Shown: one piece after another, positions 27,465-38,734 of the stretch
Position numbering within the stretch: the first letter of the stretch is position 1
Layout of the letters: every line of letters begins with the position of its first letter
NCBI GenBank assembly: GCA_024349245.1
Contig: JALDNG010000048.1
Coordinates: forward strand, 2,406,501-2,470,500
Direction: 5' to 3'
Origin: Neodontobutis hainanensis
Taxonomy: Eukaryota; Chordata; Actinopteri; Gobiiformes; Odontobutidae
DNA length: 64,000 nucleotides
Position numbers and translations under genes: made by a program
Notes under the pieces: generated by a model
What the model saw: the letters and a program-made list of their open reading frames with translations, nothing else
Databases searched by the model: none
Told to the model about the DNA's origin: nothing

Positions 27465-27520
27465 CTTCAGGCAAAACACAGTGGGGCTGACAGCGAAATC
27501 CAGGGAAGCTGATCAGCTAT
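27465..27520 (-). other. 5' UTR part of mid1 first coding exon
   Basis: A clear acceptor (TGCTGTCTTCCCAG) at 27521 precedes 56 non-coding bases before the mid1 ATG. At least one upstream non-coding exon must therefore exist. One frame through this stretch has no stop from its first base until a TGA that ends 2 nt before the ATG (see findings). Confidence 0.75.
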
Positions 27521-28194
27521 CTGGGAAGACAGCACAGCAACATAAGAGACACACTTGAATTGTAGAACTTGTAAAAGGAGTAAAATGCTGAGTTCCATTT
27601 ACATTGTAAGCTGAAGATATCATGAATGTACAAGTTATGCAAATAATTGTAAAATCTGATAATGGTATTCGGAAAAATTTGAAAAATAAACTGAACGCAA
27701 GACAAAGATGTCTGTAAATTATGCATCCAACAGACTGTATGGTCACTTTGCCTGAAGTTACACTGCTGCTCGTTTTGTTTTGGCAGCACTCTCGTCTAGT
27801 CTGTCCCCATGTGTTCCTCTCTTTACTGTAGTCTGTGGGCCAAAGAGCCGGAGAGGACTGACAACTCAGCCAAGCAGAAGTATATTGGCCTGCTTGCTGA
27901 TGGCTGGGGCTTTACACTATCACAGACACTAAGCCTTTGTTCTCCGCCATTCAGACACCCCAGCTGCGAGCGGACACACTGTGCTCACAGCGTCTCTCCA
28001 TGTGAACCCTCTACCTCCACTCATTATGTGTGAAGAAGGCAAGGCTCATTATCAGTACAGTTTGGCTACAAGTAGTCTTTTGAAGTAGTGAGGATACAGC
28101 AATTATCTCAGGGCCACTTAGGTTTGTTCTATTCACTTCCACTGAAATTCACACAGACATTAGCTGTGTCACTGTACTGTACAGGCTATTGTGG

Positions 28195-28324
28195 CTACCG
28201 ACTGTGATGCACCTGTGAGCGCTTAATTCCATGTCACTGAAGCAAAGGTGCGTGCACTCACATTATGTAAAACACTCTCAATGAAAGTTTTGTTCTTCTA
28301 ATACTGTTTTAATAGATTTGTGTC
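28195..28324. repeat. Direct repeat R1, copy 1
   Basis: About 130 bases beginning CTACCGACTGTGATGCACCT. It is nearly identical to the copy at 28911-29041, about 716 bases downstream in the same orientation, with scattered substitutions and small indels. The family is unknown to me. Confidence 0.9.
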
Positions 28325-28460
28325 TGTTGCATCTCTTGACATCAAAAAAGGTAATAAAAAAAAATGGGAAAGAGTGTTGCAATACATAATTAGCCAGAAA
28401 ACACATATAGGACAGATTTACTTCAAATTCTACCACTATTTTTTTACTGCTTTGTTATAT

Positions 28461-28570
28461 GGTTTCATAATTACCACTAATAGTTTTACAGCATATTTCC
28501 CAAAATAACAAAATGGAGATATGCAGGTGTCATAATATGTCATTTACTGCACTTGAATTTGACCTAGTAA
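28461..28570. repeat. Dispersed repeat R2, copy 1
   Basis: About 110 bases sharing TTTTACAGCATATTT, CAAAATAACAAAATGGAGAT and ACTTGAATTTGACCT with 30606-30713, same orientation, about 2.1 kb away. It lies shortly after R1 copy 1, so both may belong to one larger repeat. Confidence 0.85.
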
Positions 28571-28910
28571 ATAAATACACCAGCCAAACTGCAAGTAGGT
28601 CCTTTCAATTCTGTATAGCTTTTATACAGTTACATGGAGACAATTATTCTGGTATTACAGGTAAGATAGCATTATGTAATACCTGTAACAAGCCTTAACA
28701 TGCCACCTGCTACTCACTGTAATTGAGCAAGTATCAGCATAAATAATATTCTTAAGAGTTCAGCTGTACACACTGAGAGCAAAAGTCACAAAATTTAAAC
28801 ATACAGTATTTGTGTAAATTGTGATTCTTAATTTGAAATATAACCAGTTTTGACAGGAGTGAGAAGCTCTGTGGAGCTGTTTCATCCCAAAGTAAGTATG
28901 TGAATCTTGT

Positions 28911-29041
28911 CTACCGACTGTGATGCACCTGTGAGCGCTTAATTCCAAGTCACTGAATCAAAGGTGCGTGCACTCACATTATGTAAACCACTCTCAATTA
29001 AAGTTTGGGTCTTCTAATACTGTTTAAATAGCTTTGTGTCT
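28911..29041. repeat. Direct repeat R1, copy 2
   Basis: Partner of 28195-28324, with the same start CTACCGACTGTGATGCACCT. The two copies stop matching at about the same place, near GTGTCT. Confidence 0.9.
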
Positions 29042-29132
29042 TTGAGAAATTGATGATCTGCAAGATACAAACTTAAACTAAGTTTTGATTTCAATCCTAT
29101 AAATCGTTAACGTAATGAGAAACAATTTATAT

Positions 29133-29134
<2 letters not shown>

Positions 29135-29165
<31 letters not shown>
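29135..29165. repeat. (TAA)n microsatellite
   Basis: About ten uninterrupted TAA units. Confidence 0.95.
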
Positions 29166-29166
<1 letters not shown>

Positions 29167-29472
29167 TCAGGACTTTATATGAATATCATATAACAATAAA
29201 ATATCTAATGCTACATAGCGGCAACTCGACATACTAAATAATGTTTTGCCAAACCTTAACTAGACCTTATTCCAGTAGTGTCCTATATACAACATTACTT
29301 AAACGCTTTGTTAGATAAACACAATGACATTTCTAATCCTCTGATGTCATCGTCTATGGTATTAAATACACACGTTACAAAGAGCTTGTAAAACAATACA
29401 GTGGCAAAAAGCCACTGCAAACTGCGTTACAGCTCCTAGTACATTACTCATTACTCCATTCATACACTTTAC

Positions 29473-29520
29473 CCACCGATGGATTTCGCCCTTCTTTGCA
29501 CAGCCGACACATTTCTGCTG
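29473..29520 (-). other. Candidate non-coding 5' exon of mid1 (a)
   Basis: On the minus strand, AATTTTCCTTCAG forms an acceptor, followed by 48 bases and a GTGG/GTAAAG donor. It contains an ATG whose frame would stop soon after a join to the mid1 exon at 27520. Splice motifs alone support it. It could be chance. Confidence 0.25.
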
Positions 29521-31895
29521 AAGGAAAATTTCTGCCCTGATTCATAAAAATATACTCATGATAACACGTGTATATGCTCTAAAACCCAGGAAGTCGAATA
29601 GATGGGCATCCGGAAGGCGCAAGTCCTCACAGCCCAGTAATCCCGCAGCAGAGCTGTCATTAGGCAAAAGATTGAGCAAGAGGTAGCAAGCACAACAGGA
29701 AAAGTTGGCCGACAATTCCAGGAAAGCCAGCTCCACCTACAGCCGGAGCGCTGGCCAGTACTGGAAGAGGAGAGCAGAAACAGTGTGGGCATGTGTTTAA
29801 GGGACGAGAGAGAGACTAAATCAGCAAATAAGAGAGGCATGAGATTGTGTCGCAGCACATGCCCTCACAGACAAGTTAGTGTCCTCTTAGCCCTGCCCAT
29901 TCACAAACTCAAAACAACAGGATCAGTTTCAGCCTACCTTGTGTGACCATTCGTCTCAAACAAAGAACTTTTTTGCCACTGGAGTTTCAAAGAGATGAGC
30001 AAAGGACACTGGAGAGCTATTCAGAAAGGCAGCCACATTTAAACCCCGAGTGACTGTAGACATTTCCATCAACCTCATGAAGTGAAATAAGCGGCAGTTC
30101 TTCAGTGACAGACATGACTGCCAATGAAAAGAGACAAAACTTGACATGGAGTGCTATGTACACCGATGTCTGTCCTGGATGGCCTTCATGTGGGAATCAC
30201 CGAGGTACCATCTGCTTACCATGCAGCTCTATTTTCAGCCCCCCCTTCCCCCCGCACTAGGCTCCATTTAAATTCTCCTGTCATTCAAAAAAGGTTCCCC
30301 AAGTGCTTATCCTGACCCCAGAGCCACATAGCAGACTGTAAATATTAAAGAAGCACTGAAGTTCAGACAAAGTGGTGGGTGTGAGCTGGAGCCTGGGAGG
30401 TTCATGTGGGATGTGAGTGGCATTCCGTGCATTTCTATTCATAATTGCATAATGGCAATTATATAATTAAGCAACATCCATCAAATCAACACTGGAATAC
30501 AGAAAATATCTTATCTGCGAAAACAGAACACAAAATGAGTTGCTGGCCTGGCCAATATAGTCACCAATCAAGATTTGTTATATGTAAATATTTTTTAGAA
30601 AGATTGGTTTTATAGTTACTAAAAGAGTTTTACAGCATATTTGCCAAAATAACAAAATGGAGATATGGTGGTTATATGTAGGTTTATTACTACACTTGAA
30701 TTTGACCTGGTAATTAGGAGTGGCATCGGGAGTAGGAAATAAGGAGTAAAATTTGACTGTGGAATAATAGGTCATTTTGAGATTAAACAATTACAGTCGC
30801 TTACAGTCTATTTCCCGCTGAAGCACTTTCTAATCCTTTTGGTTATGGCCCTTTATCGTCCTTAATGATGGCTCTAAACCGTGTATTCAGCAACTGCAAA
30901 GAGTCTTATTGCTCCTTGTCTTTTTCCTGGGGCAGACACCTAACATATTTATCCGTAATCTGTTTTTTGCAGCAGAACTGTGACCAATGAGTGACCTGTT
31001 GCTGCTCCCTAAAGCAGCCAGCTCACCAATGGCCCACTCAGGAATAATAAGATTTACAGCTGGAGCAGCACAAGCCTGCTGATTACAATGACCACTCTAC
31101 CTGATCCGCAGCTGCACACATCACTGGGATTAGACGACTACCATTAAACGCTACATTTTTATTGTAGAATAAGGCATATTACTTACATATAATTTGACAC
31201 CATTGAAATAATGGCATTATAATTCAGTAATGGTGGATTATAAAACTTTAACATATTGGCCTACGATTGTGGCGTTCAGACCGAGGTACGTTTTTTAATT
31301 TTGTTTGATAATCAAATGTTTGTCAACTAAAATAATCATACGCACAACACCAGGCTATAGAATTCAGAAAAAAATGGTAAAGCCGGCACACTTAGTTTAT
31401 TATATTATTATATTTTATTAACTTATTAACAGCATTTTCATCCACGCCATATTTTTTCTCTTTTGTTCGTCACTCACATATATACTTTCTGTTCACCCAT
31501 TGGTTAACTGATCAAGTGGCAACAGGTGCGTCATAAATAACATGAGTTGCACATTCTTTACATTTTTAAATACAAAAATAGAAAGATACTTTACAATATC
31601 CAAAAAAAGACCAGTGTGTATCCATGGGAACAACATGTTGTTAAAATAATTGTATATATAAGAAAAAAATCTTTTTACCTTTTTCTTATTTTTAAAATAT
31701 TTATTAGACATAATACACACCCTTGTTTATAATTTTCTAATGTCATTAAAAAATGTCTTATAAAAGCTCTCCTCTTAAGGAGTATGACATATCTCCTCTT
31801 CTTTTGGAGAGTTTGACATTTACAATTCTAATATATTTTAAAGATAAAATGGGATGTTTTTCTTTAAATTGCACAGCCAGAGGGTTTCTTATATC
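29521..31895. other. Non-coding; possible 5' exon donor; repeat R2
   Basis: A minus-strand ACAAG/GTAGGC donor at about 29939-29940 could close another 5' exon. Moderately GC-richer sequence with CpGs lies around 29560-29780. Otherwise AT-rich, with R2 copy 2 at 30606-30713. No gene seen. Confidence 0.35.
30606..30713. repeat. Dispersed repeat R2, copy 2
   Basis: Similar to 28461-28570 over its whole length, same orientation. No R1 partner is seen beside it. Confidence 0.85.
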
Positions 31896-32083
31896 TTAGT
31901 TTATGATGTTGGATCTGTGTTTAGCTATTCTGGTTTTTAATGCTCTTGTTGTTTTACCAACATGCCCTGACCACATGTATACTATCTGAGACTGTTCTTT
32001 AAGCACATTTTTTAATAACGGGTCAGTATTAACAATGTGCCAGTGCTTTTTTAGAATGTTTTCTATGTCCTTTTTAGGAAATA
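31896..32083 (-). mobile_element. Penelope-like element fragment (GIY-YIG end)
   Basis: The minus-strand translation contains KKHWHIVNTDPLLKN joined to GHVGKTTRALKTRIAKHRS. The second part is the start of a GIY-YIG-type endonuclease domain (normally YVGKTTR), and the first is a motif found upstream of it in Penelope-like retroelements. The usual spacer between them is missing, so there is an internal deletion. The fragment is cut on its upstream side by the Tc1-like relic beginning at 32084. Confidence 0.6.
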
Positions 32084-33107
32084 CACTCACCCAAAGGATT
32101 ATTAGGAACACCGAACTAATACTGTGTTTGGCCCTCTTTCTCCTTCAGAACTGCCTTAATTCTACGTGGCATTGATTCAACAAGGTGCTGAAAGCATTCT
32201 TTAGAAATGTTGGCCCATATTGATAGGATAGCATCTTGCAGTTGATGGAGATTTGTGATACACATTCAGGACACAAAGCTCCCGTTCCACCACATCCCAA
32301 AGATGCTCTATTGGTTTGAGATCTGGTGACTGTCATTTTAGTTCAGTGAACTCATTGTCATGTTCAAGAAACCAATTTGAAATGATTCGAGCTTTGTGAC
32401 ATGGTGCATGATCCTGCTGGAAGTAGCATCAGAGGATGGGTACATGGTGGTCATAAAGAGATGGACATGGTCAGAAACAATGCTCAGGTAGGCTGTGGCA
32501 TTTAAACAATGCCTAATTGGCACTAAGGGGCCTAAAGTGTGCCCCACACCATTACACCAGCACCACCAGCCTGCACAGTGGTAACAAGGCATAATGGATC
32601 CATGTTCTCATTCTGTTTACTCCACATTCTGACTCTACCATCTGAATGTCTCAACAGAAATCAAGATTCATCAGACCAAGCAAATTTGGCTGAGCTCGTG
32701 CAAATTGTTGCCTCTTTTTCCTGTTTGTAGTGGAGGTGAGTGGTACCCGGTGGGGTCTTCTGCTGTTGTAGACCATCCGTCTCAACGTTGTGTGTGTTGT
32801 AGCTTCACAAATGCTTCGCTGCATACCTCGTTTGTAACGAGTGGTTATTTCAATCAAAGTTGCTCTTCTATCAGCTTGAATCAGTCGGCTCATTTTCCTC
32901 TGACCTCTAACAAGGCATTTTTGCCCACAGGACTGGATGTTTTCCCTTTTCACTCTTTGTAAACCCTAGATGGTGTTGGTGTTGGTGTTGAATGGTTGTG
33001 CGTGAAAATCCCAGTAACTGAGCAGATTGTGAAATACTCAGACCGGCCCGTCTGACACCAACAACCGTGTCACGCTCACAATTCCTTAAATCACCTTTCT
33101 TTCCCAT
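32084..33107 (-). mobile_element. Truncated Tc1-like transposon with dead transposase
   Basis: The left terminus reads CACTCACCCAAAGGATTATT and follows a TA, as expected for a Tc1/mariner end. The minus-strand transposase starts at MGKKGDLRNCERDTVVG (33107), continues with GLSISQSAQLLGFSRTTI (helix-turn-helix), SRRPHRVPL, then HTLGPLVPI and LNATAYLSIV, and ends near the left terminus. At least three frame breaks are visible, one next to a CAACAC-type repeat at about 32966-32993. No matching right terminal repeat was found, so that end is deleted. Confidence 0.85.
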
Positions 33108-34765
33108 TCTGACATTCACAAAAATATCCTCAACATGTTCCTTTACATTATTCAAATTATAGAAGGGATTTTCTCAAACATAAAAACTATTTTTGTTAAT
33201 ACAGTTTTTGCCAAGTCTCTTATGCACTGGGTCAATGGTTCAGTCTCAGGAGGACTTTTATCTAAAAAGTGAGGGCCTCTAGACCCCGTAATGTTCTATG
33301 TTATTATACATTTTTGATCAGTAAACCAGTGGGTGAAAATATGAAATAACATTAAGTTTTTACAGTCAATAAAGTAAATTAATAAAGTAAAGTAAAGGCC
33401 AATCAAGTTTAGTAGACAAAGATACTAGACAAAGGCCAAGACTTAATAAGTATTACCATTTAAGCTACTTTAACATAATAAAAGGGTAGGGATGTTGGGG
33501 TCAAGTTCATATAAAGAAATTAGAGCGTTTTCTCAAGATCAAGAATGTTTTAGAGTGCATCAATAAAAAGCAGCCTAAAGCATCTCATTTGATTTAATTT
33601 TAGGCTATGTCTGTCACATAACCTACAATCAACTGGTGTTAAGTTGAGTATAAACCTTATATCTTGTTTTCTCTAGCTGTGTTACTGGGACACTCATTGA
33701 CCGACAATGCTGTAGGCTAAAGGTCATCGTGGTTAGCATCAGAGGCTACTTCAAATGAATTTCCTCAGTGGCTTGGCAGGTGGCATCCTTCCACATGCAC
33801 AACAACTCAGTGTGGCCTCAAAAGAATACGCCCATGGCCATATAGTGTTAACTGCTGTTTTAAGAAGCAAAAACTAAAGCAAATGTGTGCTACACGAGGT
33901 AGCCTCTTGATACTTAGTGCTAACTAATATTTAGGCGCTACCAACCAACAATTAGCCTGTTGGATTTGCATCAAGTGCATTTAAAGAGGGACATCGTGTG
34001 GTGGTTATAGGAATTACACTTAGTACCTCAAGGGATAACATTCAGTCATTAATATAAACATTATTTGTGAAAGTATAGGAGATTATTAGGTCAAGTTATG
34101 GTTATGGAGGAAATGTGATGCTGTGGAAACAGTTTGTTGCCTGTTTGTCTCACTCAGGAAAGGTGGGTCTGTTTAATGTTTAACATTAACAAGACAAGTT
34201 ACTCATTGTATGGGAAACCACCGACTCAACAGTGATGACACAGGTATATACATGTTAACCACAACCACGTCGACTACTTTTAAGACAAGACATCTCAGGG
34301 AATGAATGGTATTCTTTACAAAAATGATGTGTTATCGCTTTAGTGTTTGAATTGAGTCATAAAACAAACTAAAAAAAAATACACATCTATTGAAAAGTGG
34401 ATAATTAGGCTGTGGATGTACAATTTCTACTAGGTTTATTGTTCACATACATTTTATGAAAAAAGTCTTCAGACAGAAATGCTACTGAGACTGGAAAACT
34501 ATCTACTCCCACACTTTTTTACGCATTATAATAATAACATTTCCTATAGCCTTCACACTTAGTCACCCTACCCCTCAAGTATTATTCGGCACAAACATGA
34601 AGTAATCTGTCAACAGAACAAGGCCAAACAACCTCAGTACTTGAGAGGAACCTGGCCCACAGGCTTAGAAACACTAGATGACTCACTGTTTTAGTTGGAA
34701 AACATTGAGTGACTGAACGGAGAATAGCTAAATCTTTTTCAACAAAGAAATCACCTTCCACTTAC
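33108..34765. other. Non-coding, AT-rich
   Basis: No gene or clear repeat. The first part may contain leftover flank of the Tc1-like or Penelope-like elements. Confidence 0.35.
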
Positions 34766-34900
34766 CTGGGACATGATTACATCCATAGACAGGCGAGGGG
34801 AGAAAGAGTCTTTTTTAATGCCAGTCAGTGTTGCTCTACAAAGCTGATCCACCGCAGCTACCTGAACTCTGTGTGCTTCTCAGGTTTCTGATGTTTTTGA
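34766..34900 (-). other. Candidate 5' exon of mid1 (b), end fixed, start not
   Basis: A near-perfect minus-strand donor TCCCAG/GTAAGT fixes the 3' end at 34766. An ATG at 34786 opens a frame of seven codons (MDVIMSQ) that reaches the donor in phase 0. Joined to the mid1 exon at 27520, it would run on to the TGA just before the main ATG. The 5' boundary is a guess. The exon could belong to mid1 or be spurious. Confidence 0.35.
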
Positions 34901-37900
34901 CCCTCTAACCCTGTTGTCTAAAGTCTGCTCAAAACTAAAAGGATGATCGAAACTTTCCACCCCTTCTCAGCTCTTGTTGAGAACTGTGCCTATCCCATCC
35001 ACAATGTGGGCTGCAAATTGTTACTATGGCCAATCAAACAGGAGGGGCAGGACTTGTGCTGTTTCAGTCACTCGAGGCTATCAGCACATGGAGCACGGCC
35101 ATAACTCTAAAACAATAGATTTTTGTCATTTTGAAACAATTTCCAAATGACACAAAAGCGGAATAACAGACCCCAATGAAACCCATTCTTATTAGTCATA
35201 GTGATTACATTCCAATATGTGTTATGCTTTTACAGTCAGTGAAACTTAACACAGCCAAATGAACTAGTGCATAAGCTAAAGTAACAATAATACTTCAGAC
35301 AGGGCTAGTGTGGCCGATTTTTTGTGTCAGTGACTCGGTGCAACTAAACCACAATGTTGTGTTTTATCATCATTTACACAGATGATAATGAACCAAACAG
35401 CATTTAGTAAAAACATTTAGCAAACTTATCCGAGAAAAAATGACATTCTTGTTTTTGTGTGCATACATTTCCTGACATGAAAACACACAGGAATGCATTG
35501 TGGCTGAAACTGTTGACTTAGATAGTGTTGAAAGTTGTCTCAAGTTTTTTTTGGCATCTGCTCGCCAGTCTTTGGCAGTATCAAAAATGTTCCCAACACA
35601 AACATGTGCAGACCAATATAACTGGCATCCGAATCAGAAAGTGCCGCTGAGCCCATAAAATTGAATCAATTTTTATCTTTTTTGTTGGGGTATGAGCTTG
35701 AAACCTATTACCTGAGATAACCGTGTCAGCAACATTGGGTTGCTGTTTTGGATACAGTGTAAAACAGATGTTTATTTTATGTGGTAAGGTTGCAGCGTAA
35801 AAGAAAGGTATTGATTTAAAATAACTCAGGCCAAGACTCCTTAAGTTTCAGTTTAGCCTGCAGCATTCAATTAAGTATTGAAAGAACAATGAAAACAACT
35901 GTGATGTGAACTTTGATAAAACAATGTAAATACTTAGTAAGCTAACTTTAACCTCAGTATAAAGTGTCTTGTCAATTATGCAATACACTTGGATTTGCTG
36001 AGATAAGAGTTTTCTATTGGCTGTGACATTGTCTCAGTAATCTATGATTTACAGAAGTTTTTTTTAAGCTTCACTTAAAAAAACACCCAATGAAACTGCA
36101 TCATTGAAATAGTTAATGCTTACCTCACAGTTTGCAGCTCAGTCAGGCAGATAGACCATGGTCTTGGTGACAGATGAAGACACAAGTAATGCCCAGGGAA
36201 AAGATTTATTCCAAAAACAGAGGCTTTCACCACAAGCCTCTTTTTAGCTCCTCACTTTTAGACTGGGTTTGTGCTGCTCACTCTGTCTCTCACTTACTAT
36301 CTCTGAAATTCTCCTCACACAGCCCTCTTCTTCTTCTAATCCTTTCTAAAGCAAGCCCAAAACTGCTCCAAATGGTTCAACCAGGCACCGACTTCTCAGG
36401 CTTTATTCCTCTTTGTATTAGTTTGGCTGGGACCATTAACTTAGTCCCATGAGATCATGGGAGGTAAATAGACTCCCGCCTCCCACTCTCCCCTGCTTCC
36501 TTTGGGACACTGTCAATCACGTCTGATGATGAGGTGTGGAGGGGCTGCTTATAACTGCCAGGGAGCCACTCCTGATTGGCCACCAGGGAACAAGTGCCAT
36601 GTGTGACAAATGGAACACTAGGCCTGCAAAGATGCTCAGTTGAGATTACATGTGCATTTAAAACAGACTTCTCCATTCATTTACAATCCCATTTAAATAG
36701 AGTCAAGTGAGTAAATCAAGACAATGCAGCTAGGTTTACAAAATGGTTGTCCATGGCTTTAGGTCAATAAGAATAATTACAGGATCTTTAAATGGCTGTT
36801 TGGTACAGTCTGGACACTCAGCAGGGTGACTGGGAGGAGAGCATAAAGCATCCGTTGCCATGGTGGCATAGCAGGAGCAACGATGCATCTTGGCGCCGCA
36901 GCCAAATGCCACTCTAATCTTTTCACTGGCAAACCTTCAGCTCTCTTCTTCACAGCTTGTTTGTTTCTCAGTCAGGCCCACTGCTGTCTGTCACTCTCCA
37001 CTTCCTTCGAATATCTCGTGCCAATCCGCCAAAGTCTGTAGCGTTTTGTAAAGACCACAGCGCTGTAAAGACTCTTTAGCGGAACAATACTGAAGAGAGC
37101 TAATTCCAACCATGACTAAATTTTGAAGCAGCAAATTCGTTGACAAATTAAGCATGGGTTCTTAAGTCTGACTTCTATTGCCTGTCTCAATCTGCGAGTT
37201 AGCGACACATTAATGGACGTGTAAACAGCAGACACATTCTTCTCCCCAAAAACTGACAATCCTTTTGCAGTTCACATTATCCACACACTATGCATCAGAA
37301 GTACAACGCTTCTCTAGTAACACCAACAAAGAGAAACATAAAGTTATTACTCCTGCTCTAGGCCAAAAACAGTGTTTAAAACCCCTTTGACCAAATATCA
37401 TATTAAAAGAAAACACAATGAAGCCCCACAGCAGGTTCCAAAGAAACAATGTGTGTGGTTGGTGTTTTTCATTAGGAAAAATAATTTTTGTTTTTTTTTC
37501 AACTAAATATTTGATTCAGGCTAGCACAAACAGGATATTTAGTGTAGCCAAAAAAAAAAAAAACGCCATCCTCTAAATTTGACAAGTAAAAAAAAAAACT
37601 CTGTATTTTTTAGTCAATAAAAGGCACAATTAATGTCTGTTCATATGCAAGTGTTCCCATGGAGTAATTGTGAAACCAAAGCATTACAGTGTACATTCTG
37701 TATTGCTTATCAACAAGACACAGAACGTAAGAAGTAAAGATAATTCACAACAAATACTAAATATGGATTTTTCATCTTAATAAGGCCATTTCCCGCCAGA
37801 GGCTATCCTACTGTTGGCTGACACTGCGCGCTGTATTAACTGGAATAAGAAAAAAGCAGGAAAGCCCTCTTGAGAAAGCCGATAAGAAGTTGGCTGTGTA

Positions 37901-38184
37901 ATCTGATGCTAAATAAACTTTAATCTGCAATAGTGAAAAGGAGAATTTGTCAAAAGGACAGTTGTCATTTGTTACCTGTCATCATAAGACAAGGCCATGC
38001 TTCACCTTGGGACGCTCATTTGTTTTAAAACAAAGAAATTGTGATAGATATCCTGCACACAGGACGGTTAAATATACAAGATATGAGGTCATGAACATTA
38101 GGACACTAAATGAAGTGGACAAGCATGTGTTTGATTAACGTTTGTTTTGACAAAAATGTGGTCACTAACATAATAAAAGTCATA
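34901..38184. other. Non-coding; one further donor-like site
   Basis: A minus-strand GTGAG/GTAAGC donor at 36124 could close another 5' exon, preceded by a short ATG-initiated frame that stops at once. No coding gene seen. Several A-runs occur (37550-37563, 37588-37599). Confidence 0.35.
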
Positions 38185-38545
38185 TATATTTAGTCCTTAG
38201 TTTGATCCTGATACTTCTGTTCAGTCATGGAGTTAGCTCTGGTTTATTACTGGTTTAACTCTCAGTTTGGTTTTGAATTACTCCTTATCTCTGGCTTAGC
38301 CCTTGGTTTAGTCCTAAATTGCCCCTTTTGAAAGATTTAAGCGTTACAATTGTCTTATATTTGTTAGTGTCCTGTTTAGTTCTGATATAGTCCATGTTGG
38401 TCCTGGCTCAGTCTGGCTATTATAAGAGTTTTAATTTAGTCCAGTTCTGGTCTAGTGCTGATTTACTCCCAGTTTAGTCTTGGTTTAGTTCTGAGTTTAC
38501 TCTTTAGCCCTGGTTTAGGTCTCACTTTAGTTTTGTTGATTTAGC
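38185..38545. repeat. Degenerate minisatellite (TTTAGTCCTGG-like)
   Basis: About 360 bases made of many imperfect units of roughly 11-18 bases around TTTAGTCCTGG / GGTTTAGTTCTG. Spacing varies and substitutions are frequent, so this is an old tandem array. Confidence 0.8.
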
Positions 38546-38660
38546 CCAGGAGGGTACACTGCACATCCACAATACAATCAAAACAAAGTCACCAGAGCTG
38601 CCCACTGAAGCAAAGCATAACAACTTCTGTGGAGTCAAAGAATCAGGAAGTGAGACTTAC

Positions 38661-38734
38661 GTGCTGTTGTGCAGGGGATGATCTCAAACAAAGGTGAAAG
38701 GTGCATCTCCAAGTGACAGCTCAATATTGTTTTT
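38661..38734 (-). other. Candidate non-coding 5' exon of mid1 (c)
   Basis: On the minus strand, an acceptor (ACGTCTCCTGCAG) and a good donor (AGCAC/GTAAGT) bound 74 bases. It lies between mid1 and arhgap6 on the mid1 strand. Only the splice motifs support it. Confidence 0.25.

Larger units (their letters stand above)
27521..29472. other. mid1 5' intron region with duplicated segments
   Basis: No coding exon was seen. It holds members of two dispersed direct repeats (28195-28324, 28461-28570 and 28911-29041) and an AAT microsatellite. Confidence 0.5.

Noticed and set aside
27465..27479. In-frame N-terminal extension FCLK before the mid1 ATG
   Set aside because: It starts at a GTG, not an ATG. 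Human MID1 and MID2 both begin METLESELTC, and the ATG here has a strong context.
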